DNA from: Allomuricauda sp.
Lineage (GTDB): Bacteria; Bacteroidota; Bacteroidia; Flavobacteriales; Flavobacteriaceae
Reading direction: 5' to 3'
Length of the DNA stretch: 64,000 nucleotides
NCBI RefSeq assembly: GCF_013911645.1
Contig: NZ_JACESV010000002.1
Coordinates: forward strand, 1,116,001 to 1,180,000
Positions 56,243 through 64,000 of the stretch are shown one piece after another (within the stretch, counting starts at the first letter, position 1; each line of letters begins with the position of its first letter). The notes beneath the pieces were generated by a model. The model saw only the letters and a program-made list of their open reading frames with translations. It was not told the DNA's origin and did not search any database. The position numbers and the translations under genes are program-made.

Positions 56243-57699
56243 CAAATCTCTTTTCTTAATCGAGCTACAGGTATGCCGAGCTGCTCCCGATATTTGGCAA
56301 CGGTCCGCCGGGCTATGGGATAGCCCCTTTCTTTTAATATTTTTGCCAATTTTGCATCGGTCAAAGGTTTTTTCTTCTCCTCATCACGAATAACGGTCTC
56401 CAAGATCTTTTTAATTTCCCTTGTGGATACATCTTCCCCTTGTTCGTTCTTCATGGATTCGGAAAAGAAATCCTTGATCAATTTGGTGCCATAAGGTGTA
56501 TCCACATATTTGCTGTTCGCTACCCGCGACACGGTGGAAACGTCCATATCTATTTTATCGGCAATATCCTTTAAGATCATGGGGCGCAATTTTCTTTCGT
56601 CCCCCGTCATAAAATATTCCTTTTGATATTCCATAATGGTGTTCATGGTGATGAAAAGGGTTTGCTGACGTTGTCTTATGGCATCTATAAACCATTTTGC
56701 GGCATCCAGTTTTTGTTTGATGAACATGACCGTGTCCTTCTGGGATTTGGATTTTTCCTTGGCATTTTTGTATCCCTCCAGCATATTGCTGTAGTCTTTG
56801 GAAACATGAAGTTCCGGGGCATTTCTACCGTTAAGGGTAAGTTCCAGTTCACCATCCACTATTTTTATGGAGAAATCGGGGACAATATGCTCGATCATAC
56901 GGGTATTGCCAGAATAGGAACCACCCGGTTTTGGATTGAGTCTTTCTATTTCCGAAATAGCCTCCTTGAGCTGTTCTTCGGTAACATGGTGTTTTTGTAT
57001 AAGTTTGGAGTAATGCTTTTTGGTAAAGTGATCGAACGATCGTTCCAAAATGTTAATGGCCAGCTCAACGGAAGGTTTTTTTTCCTTGCGCTTTAGTTGG
57101 ATGATCAAACATTCATCCAAAGATCGGGCGGCGACCCCGGGAGGGTCTAAATCTTGGACAACCTTTAGAATTTCCTCGATTTTATCCTCGTCCACATAAA
57201 TGTTCTGGGTAAAGGCAAGGTCGTCCATAATATCTGGAAGCGGTCTTCGTATGTAGCCGCTTTCGTCCACACTGCCCACCAAAAACTCGGCAATGGCCCA
57301 CTCCTGATCATCCAAGTAAGTCGTGTTCAACTGATTGATCAAGTATTGGTTGAATGATGTTCCAGCGGCATACGGAACCCTTTTATCCTCATCGTCCGCA
57401 CTATAATTATTCGCTTGGGTGCGGTAATCGGGAATTTCATCATCACTCAGGTAATCATCAATATTGATTTCCTCGGTGTCAATGTTTTCATTGTCCGCCG
57501 AATCATCGTAGGTATCCTCGTAAACATCATCCAGGGCATCGGTTTCCTCCTTGCCACTTTCCAAAGCAGGATTTTCTTCCAGCTCTTGTTTTAACCTTTG
57601 TTCAAAAGCCTGCGTTGGCAATTGAATAAGTTTCATGAGCTGAATCTGCTGTGGAGACAGTTTTTGTGAAAGCTTAAACTGTAGATGTTGTTTCAGCAT
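56242..57699 (-). CDS. rpoN: RNA polymerase sigma-54 factor
   Basis: The 485-residue sigma factor has the glutamine-rich region I (LSPQQIQLMKLIQLPT), an acidic region II (about residues 48-110), the core-binding domain, a helix-turn-helix, and the RpoN box ARRTVAKYR near the C-terminus (YPIARRTVAKYREQ). Sigma-54 recognises GG-N10-GC promoters and needs enhancer-binding activators. No activator gene or sigma-54 promoter was identified in the window. It lies 50 bases after asnS, on the same strand. Confidence 0.96.
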   Translation of the reverse strand: MLKQHLQFKLSQKLSPQQIQLMKLIQLPTQAFEQRLKQELEENPALESGKEETDALDDVYEDTYDDSADNENIDTEEINIDDYLSDDEIPDYRTQANNYSADDEDKRVPYAAGTSFNQYLINQLNTTYLDDQEWAIAEFLVGSVDESGYIRRPLPDIMDDLAFTQNIYVDEDKIEEILKVVQDLDPPGVAARSLDECLIIQLKRKEKKPSVELAINILERSFDHFTKKHYSKLIQKHHVTEEQLKEAISEIERLNPKPGGSYSGNTRMIEHIVPDFSIKIVDGELELTLNGRNAPELHVSKDYSNMLEGYKNAKEKSKSQKDTVMFIKQKLDAAKWFIDAIRQRQQTLFITMNTIMEYQKEYFMTGDERKLRPMILKDIADKIDMDVSTVSRVANSKYVDTPYGTKLIKDFFSESMKNEQGEDVSTREIKKILETVIRDEEKKKPLTDAKLAKILKERGYPIARRTVAKYREQLGIPVARLRKEI

Positions 57700-57749
57700 A
57701 TTGATTGATGATTTACAATCGTAACTTTCTTTAAAATAATAAATTCAAA

Positions 57750-59183
<1,434 letters not shown>

Positions 59184-59273
59184 TCTAAAACTATAGTGAT
59201 TTAGTTGGTAAAGATAGGTTTTTGATAAAAAACGATGGCAATGGAATAGCCTAATTTATGGCCGTTTCAAACA

Positions 59274-61676
59274 CTATTTGTCCTTTGGGTTGTCCTCGTC
59301 CTTCGGCAAAATGTCGATTTGAGGTTTCTTGAGCACCTGCTTGTTGGCAATGCTTCTTTCCAAGGAGAGGAGAAGTGATGGCAACAAGATCAAGTTGGAC
59401 AGCATGGCGAACAACAAGGTGGCCGAAACCAATCCCCCCAATGCTTTGGTGCCCCCAAAACTGGAGATGATGAATACCGAGAACCCAAAGAACAAGACTA
59501 TGGATGTGTAGAACATGCTCACTCCGGTCTCGCGCAAGGCGGCGTACACCGATTTTTTGATGTGCCAACGGTGTGCAGTGAGTTCCTGCCGGTATTTGGC
59601 CAAAAAGTGAATGGTATCATCCACCGATATGCCAAAGGCAATACTAAATACCAAAATGGTGGATGGTTTTATGGGAACACCCAAGTATCCCATTACACCT
59701 GCAGTAATAACTAAAGGCAGTAAGTTGGGTACCAAGGATATGATGACCATTCTAAAGGACCGGAAGAGGTAGGCCATAAACAGCGAAATGAGTCCAATGG
59801 CCAATGCAAGGGACAACAACAGGTTTTTGACCAAGTACTTTGTTCCTTTTAGGAACAAGAGGGCTTTTCCGGTCATAAAAACATCGTATCGTTCCGAAGG
59901 AAATTGCTTTGTGATAGCTTCTTGCAGGTCTTTTTCAATTTCCTCCATACGGTCGATTTTTACATCGCGCATGTAAGTCGTTAAACGGGCTGTTTGTCCC
60001 GTACTGTCCACAAAGCTTTGGAGCAGTTCATTGGTTCCATCAGTTGATGACTTTTGAACAGCGTTCATAATGAATGTGTTCTCTTGACTGGTGGGCAGTT
60101 GATAGTATTTTGGAATTCCGTTGTAAAAAGCCTGTTTAGAGTATTTTACCAAATCAACTATGGAAATAGGTCGCGATAGTTCTGGAATTTCATCGATTAC
60201 AGCGCCCAATTGGTCCATTCGTTTAAGCGTAGCAGGCTTTACCACCCCATTTTTGCGTTTGGTGTCCACCACAATTTCCATGGGCATGATACCGTCAAAC
60301 TCAGCCTCAAAAAATTGGATGTCCTTGTAAAAGTGGCTTTTCTTGGGGAGGTCTTCAATCCTACTTCCAGTGATTCGCATCTGGTAAATCCCGATAATGC
60401 TCAATACCAAAACTGCAACTGTGGTAATGTAAACGCCAATCCTGTGGTTTCTTACCATGTTTTCCATCCAGTTCACAAAAATGTCCATCCATTTTTTGTT
60501 CAGGTGCTTTAGGTGCTTGGTTTTTGGAAGCGGCATAAAGCTGTAAATAATGGGTATTATCAACAGGGAAAGAATAAAAATCCCAATGATGTTGATGGAG
60601 GCGACGATACCAAATTCCTTGAGCAGGTCACTGTCCAAAATAATAAAGGTAGCGAAGCCTGATGCGGTGGTGATGTTCGTCATTAAGGTGGCGTTGCCAA
60701 TCTTGGAGATTACCCTTTGTAAGGAAAGTGCTTGATTTCCGTGTTTTTTTACTTCTTGCTGATATTTGTTGATCAAGAAAATACAATTGGGAATACCGAT
60801 TACAATGATCAATGGCGGAATCAATGCGGTAAGAATCGTAATTTCGTATTGTAAAAGCCCAAGTATTCCAAAGGCCCACATTACTCCAATGATTACTACG
60901 CACATGGAGATGAAAGTAGCCCTGAAACTTCTAAAGAAAAAGAAAAAGATGATGGAGGTAACAAGTAGGGCACCTACGATAAAAAGCCCGATTTCATCAA
61001 CAATGGATTTTGTGTTCCAAGTACGGATGTAGGGCATTCCCGAAATACGGACATCCATTCCGGTCTCTTGCTCAAAATCTTCTACAAGCTCAGCAAGGTC
61101 ATTGAGTATAAACTCGTTTCTTACCGCCGTGTTCATAATATCCTTGTCCAGATAAACAACGGTTTGGATGGTGCCGCTTTTAGCGTTGTATACCAAATTA
61201 TCGTAGAAAGGAAGTTCTGTGAACAAATGGTTGGTAAGGGAATCTATTTCCTGTTTGGTCTTGGGAGGGTCGGCTATTAAAGGCTCCATGGAGAACGTTT
61301 GGGTATCGTTGTCCTTGATTAGCTCCTTTAAGTTCTCCAACGAAATAACATATTCAACCTCGGGAAAAGCATCGAGTTGTTTGCTCAAGGTGTTCCATCG
61401 GTTAAAGTTTTTTGGGGTAAACAGTGAGGAATCCCTAATGGCCAAAACTATGGCGTTGCCTTCTTCGCCAAATATTTTGGTAAATGCATTGTACTGGATA
61501 CTAGCTGGATGGTCATCGGGCAATATATTGGCCTCGGTGTTGGAAAATTGCATGTTTTTCCATTGCATGGCCAAGAAAACGGTAAAGCCGACAACCGCCA
61601 AAAGAATCAAGATTCTATTGCGGAGTATAATTCTTGCGACCTTTGGCCAAAATCCTTTAGTGAGCTTTGCTACCAT
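59274..61676 (-). CDS. RND/MMPL family transporter
   Basis: An 800-residue protein with twelve membrane segments in two halves. Each half has an MMPL-type block: SIIFFFFFRSFRATFISM ... PLIIVIGIPNCIFLIN in the first and FSIAFGISVDDTIHFLAKY in the second, whose aspartates may carry protons. Two large periplasmic loops (about 40-210 and 430-620) are present. Related proteins move lipids such as hopanoids or mycolipids; the substrate here is unknown. No periplasmic adaptor or outer-membrane channel gene is adjacent, which argues against drug efflux of the AcrAB type. Confidence 0.88.
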   Translation of the reverse strand: MVAKLTKGFWPKVARIILRNRILILLAVVGFTVFLAMQWKNMQFSNTEANILPDDHPASIQYNAFTKIFGEEGNAIVLAIRDSSLFTPKNFNRWNTLSKQLDAFPEVEYVISLENLKELIKDNDTQTFSMEPLIADPPKTKQEIDSLTNHLFTELPFYDNLVYNAKSGTIQTVVYLDKDIMNTAVRNEFILNDLAELVEDFEQETGMDVRISGMPYIRTWNTKSIVDEIGLFIVGALLVTSIIFFFFFRSFRATFISMCVVIIGVMWAFGILGLLQYEITILTALIPPLIIVIGIPNCIFLINKYQQEVKKHGNQALSLQRVISKIGNATLMTNITTASGFATFIILDSDLLKEFGIVASINIIGIFILSLLIIPIIYSFMPLPKTKHLKHLNKKWMDIFVNWMENMVRNHRIGVYITTVAVLVLSIIGIYQMRITGSRIEDLPKKSHFYKDIQFFEAEFDGIMPMEIVVDTKRKNGVVKPATLKRMDQLGAVIDEIPELSRPISIVDLVKYSKQAFYNGIPKYYQLPTSQENTFIMNAVQKSSTDGTNELLQSFVDSTGQTARLTTYMRDVKIDRMEEIEKDLQEAITKQFPSERYDVFMTGKALLFLKGTKYLVKNLLLSLALAIGLISLFMAYLFRSFRMVIISLVPNLLPLVITAGVMGYLGVPIKPSTILVFSIAFGISVDDTIHFLAKYRQELTAHRWHIKKSVYAALRETGVSMFYTSIVLFFGFSVFIISSFGGTKALGGLVSATLLFAMLSNLILLPSLLLSLERSIANKQVLKKPQIDILPKDEDNPKDK

Positions 61677-61751
61677 CTGGGTTTTGTTGGGCGCAAAGGT
61701 AGAAAATGATATGTTGTGTTCCTAGGAAAGGGGCTGGTCAAAATCCAAATT

Positions 61752-62306
61752 TTACACCTTCATTATTTCAGCCTCTTTTGTGGTCAAGATGGCATCAACT
61801 CTATCACTGTACTTGTTGGTTAGTTCTTGCACATCAACTTCGGCGTTTTTTAAAAGGTCTTCGGAAATGTCCAATGCTTTTAATTCCTTGTTGGCTTCTT
61901 GTCTGGCACTACGGATACTTACTTTGGCGTCTTCGGCTTCGGCCTTGGCCTGTTTTGTCAACTGTACTCTCCTTTCCTCTGTTAATGGGGGTACGTTAAT
62001 GATTACCATTTCTCCATTGTTCATGGGATTGAAGCCCAAATTGGCGTTCATGATGGCGGTTTCAATCTCCCCCAGCAGGTTTTTTTCCCAAGGTTGAACG
62101 GAGAGCGTTCTTGCATCGGGGGTATTGATGTTGGATACTTGGGAAAGCGGGGTTTGAGAGCCGTAGTAATCCACCATTACAGTAGAAAGCATCATGGGGC
62201 TGGCTTTACCCGCCCTAATCTTGGTCAATGCTTTTTGCAAGTGCTCAATACTTGCCTCCATACTTTCTTTTGTACTATCAAGAATAAATTTTACTTCTTC
62301 GTCCAT
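61752..62306 (-). CDS. frr: Ribosome recycling factor
   Basis: A 184-residue protein of the exact family length, with the L-shaped three-helix bundle pattern and conserved segments (MEASIEHLQKALTKIRAGKASP, VQPWEKNL, NPMNNGEMVIINVPPLTEERR). It releases ribosomes after termination, with EF-G. ATG 62306 gives the usual N-terminus; TTG 62315 would add three residues. It follows pyrH by 42 bases in the conserved tsf-pyrH-frr order. Confidence 0.97.
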   Translation of the reverse strand: MDEEVKFILDSTKESMEASIEHLQKALTKIRAGKASPMMLSTVMVDYYGSQTPLSQVSNINTPDARTLSVQPWEKNLLGEIETAIMNANLGFNPMNNGEMVIINVPPLTEERRVQLTKQAKAEAEDAKVSIRSARQEANKELKALDISEDLLKNAEVDVQELTNKYSDRVDAILTTKEAEIMKV

Positions 62307-62348
62307 AACTTTCAAATTTATAAAACTAAAACCAAAGTATATGCCAAT

Positions 62349-63056
62349 TTAAACATTGACCACGGTTCCGATATTTTCTCCAGATACTATTTTCATTAAG
62401 TTACCTCGTGTGTTCATGTCGAACACCACAATGGGCAGCTCATTTTCCTGACTTAATGTGAACGCCGTCGTATCCATCACTTTAAGTCCTTTGGAAAGCA
62501 CTTCGTTAAAGGAAATGGAATCGAATTTAGTGGCGTTTTTATCTTTTTCCGGGTCAGATGTATAAATGCCGTCAACACGGGTTCCTTTTAAAATTACATC
62601 TGCTTTTATTTCGATGGCTCTCAATACTGCTGCAGAATCCGTTGTGAAATAAGGGTTTCCCGTTCCACCGCCAAAGATGACGACTCTTCCTTTTTCCAAA
62701 TGCCGGATGGCCCTTCTTCGGATAAAGGGCTCGGCAACCTCATTTATTTTTATGGCCGATTGTAGCCTTGTCTGCACTCCTTTTATCTCTAGGGCGCTTT
62801 GCAATGCCAAACCATTGATTACCGTGGCCAACATGCCCATGTGGTCTCCTTGTACCCGATCCATACCTTGGCTGGCCCCTGCGAGGCCCCTAAAAATGTT
62901 TCCTCCACCGATTACGATGGCTACTTCAACACCTTTATCGATTACAGATTTTATTTCTTCGGCATATTCATCCAACCGGTTGGCATCAATGCCATATTGT
63001 TGTTCGCCCATTAAGGCTTCTCCACTTAATTTTAATAAAATTCTTTTGTAATGCAT
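62349..63056 (-). CDS. pyrH: UMP kinase
   Basis: A 235-residue UMP kinase of the amino-acid kinase family, with [14 protein letters not shown] at the start, [27 protein letters not shown] and [20 protein letters not shown]. It phosphorylates UMP to UDP and is regulated by GTP and UTP in other bacteria. It has its own 130-base gap from tsf, holding the tsf terminator. Confidence 0.97.
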   Translation of the reverse strand: MHYKRILLKLSGEALMGEQQYGIDANRLDEYAEEIKSVIDKGVEVAIVIGGGNIFRGLAGASQGMDRVQGDHMGMLATVINGLALQSALEIKGVQTRLQSAIKINEVAEPFIRRRAIRHLEKGRVVIFGGGTGNPYFTTDSAAVLRAIEIKADVILKGTRVDGIYTSDPEKDKNATKFDSISFNEVLSKGLKVMDTTAFTLSQENELPIVVFDMNTRGNLMKIVSGENIGTVVNV

Positions 63057-63134
63057 TGAGAGTTTCTTGAAGTCCGGACAAAAATAATCAAAATTATTTA
63101 TGGGAAATGAAGAATTAAGGGTTTGATATGGACA

Positions 63135-63168
63135 TAAAAAAACCGCTTCTGTCGGGAAGCGGTTTTTT
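63135..63168 (-). terminator. Terminator after tsf
   Basis: AACCGCTTC-(TGTCG)-GGAAGCGGTT pairs in a strong stem 21 bases beyond the tsf stop; on the minus strand it is followed by a run of T residues (from AAAAAAA on the plus strand). pyrH must therefore have its own promoter or rely on read-through. Confidence 0.9.
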
Positions 63169-63188
63169 GAATTTATTGCTGTGGTGAA

Positions 63189-64000
63189 TTAGCCCAATGC
63201 CACTCTTGAAAAACTGGTAACTTCCAAGCTGGAATCCACCGACTTAACGTATTGGGCAACACTTTGTTTGCTATCTTTAATGAAAGCTTGGTTCACCAAA
63301 GTGTTGTCTTTAAAGAAACGCTGTAATTTGCCTTGGGCAATTTTGTCCAACATTTCCTCTGGTTTGCCTTCTTCGCGCAATTGATCTTTCGCAATCTCGA
63401 TTTCTTTGTCGATGATGGATTGATCAACTCCTTCTTCGTTCAAGGCAACAGGATTCATTGCGGCAGCTTGCATGGCTACGTCTTTTGCAGCTTCTGCAGC
63501 GCCATCAACATTGGCGGACAAACCTACCAAAGTAGCGATTTTGTTACCTGCGTGGATGTAAGAACCTACGAAAGGGGCGTTCAATCTTTCAAAACTTCCA
63601 ATCTCGATTTTTTCACCGATAACACCGGTTTGCTCTGTCAATTTATCGGCAACGGTCATTCCATCAAAAGAGGCAGCTAGGAAATCGTCTTTGCTATCGA
63701 AACCAAGTGCCAGGTCGGCTAAATCGTTAGCAAGTTTTACAAAGCTATCGTTCTTGGCAACAAAGTCGGTTTCGCAGTTCAAGGAGATAACGACACCTTG
63801 TGTGCTATCGCTGTTTACTTTTGCGATGGCTGCACCTTCTGAAGATTCCCTGTCAGCTCTTTTTGCTGCAACTTTTTGACCTTTTTTTCTAAGGATCTCA
63901 ATTGCTTGGTCGAAATCACCTTCGGCTTCGACCAAAGCTTTTTTACAATCCATCATTCCAGCTCCAGTGGCCTTTCTTAATTTATTTACTTCTGCGGCGG
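63189..64000 (-). CDS. tsf: Elongation factor Ts (5' end outside window)
   Basis: EF-Ts regenerates EF-Tu-GTP. About 270 residues are visible; the frame runs to the window edge, where AAEVNKLRKATGAGMMDCKKAL matches the N-terminal domain, so only about seven residues are missing. The TDFVAKND core motif (NCETDFVAKNDSFV) that contacts EF-Tu is present. Its usual upstream neighbour rpsB is expected just outside the window. Confidence 0.96.
   Translation of the reverse strand, partial: AAEVNKLRKATGAGMMDCKKALVEAEGDFDQAIEILRKKGQKVAAKRADRESSEGAAIAKVNSDSTQGVVISLNCETDFVAKNDSFVKLANDLADLALGFDSKDDFLAASFDGMTVADKLTEQTGVIGEKIEIGSFERLNAPFVGSYIHAGNKIATLVGLSANVDGAAEAAKDVAMQAAAMNPVALNEEGVDQSIIDKEIEIAKDQLREEGKPEEMLDKIAQGKLQRFFKDNTLVNQAFIKDSKQSVAQYVKSVDSSLEVTSFSRVALG

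Overview
The window looks like chromosome from a marine member of the Flavobacteriaceae (Bacteroidota), perhaps close to Muricauda/Allomuricauda; the genus is a guess. Support comes from the fused ccoNO cbb3-oxidase gene with a one-haem CcoP, PorT, paired ExbD genes, DUF4260/DUF4230/DUF4407 proteins, several TTG starts, and promoters with the Bacteroidota -7 element TAnnTTTG instead of a sigma-70 -10 box. There are two tRNA genes (Leu-UAG, Ser-GGA) and no rRNA, CRISPR array, prophage or insertion sequence.

Layout. 1-6.3 kb, plus strand: the end of a TonB-C-like gene, ruvC, hemW (with an in-frame repeat insertion), then six tightly packed genes (cyclase family, DUF4260, DUF4230, exported Dabb protein, MmcQ/YjbR, membrane MutS-like ATPase). 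6.3-16.6 kb: DUF4407 protein, a BlaI/M56 regulatory pair with its operators, PhnA-like protein, M20 dipeptidase, tRNA-Leu, response regulator, PAS histidine kinase, serine/threonine dehydratase. 15.7-38.4 kb is a low-oxygen island: universal stress protein, Crp/Fnr regulator, CcoI-type Cu ATPase, ccoS-ccoNO-ccoQ-ccoP-ccoG-ccoH, a DsbD_2/TauE-like membrane protein, a CoA-transferase, a second universal stress protein, hemN, a GCS2-CBS fusion with an aspartoacylase-like hydrolase, a TonB protein, a ROK kinase, a third universal stress protein, phosphofructokinase, a ribosome hibernation factor and a lipoprotein. 38-45 kb: sugar porter, KDO transferase, DegT aminotransferase, galE, acyltransferase-like membrane protein. 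45-55.6 kb: sucA-sucB, aspartic protease, lipoprotein, TatD, asparaginase, tRNA-Ser, exbB/exbD cluster, PorT. 55.6-64 kb, minus strand: PAP2-like membrane protein, rpoN, asnS, MMPL/RND transporter, frr, pyrH, tsf.

Main result. Nine promoters around the Crp/Fnr gene share one architecture: the palindrome TGAY-N4-RTCA, then 23 bases (22 in one case), then a TAnnTTTG-like -7 element, which puts the palindrome near -41 as for a class II Crp/Fnr activator. They lie before usp (16.6 kb), the Crp/Fnr gene and the Cu ATPase (one shared site), ccoS, hemN, the GCS2-CBS gene, tonB, usp-pfk and the hibernation factor. The sequence therefore predicts a compact, probably oxygen-responsive regulon joining high-affinity respiration, oxygen-independent haem synthesis, glycolysis, ribosome hibernation and stress proteins with an uncharacterised ligase/deacylase pair and a TonB protein. 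Which signal is sensed, and that this particular regulator binds these sites, are inferences.
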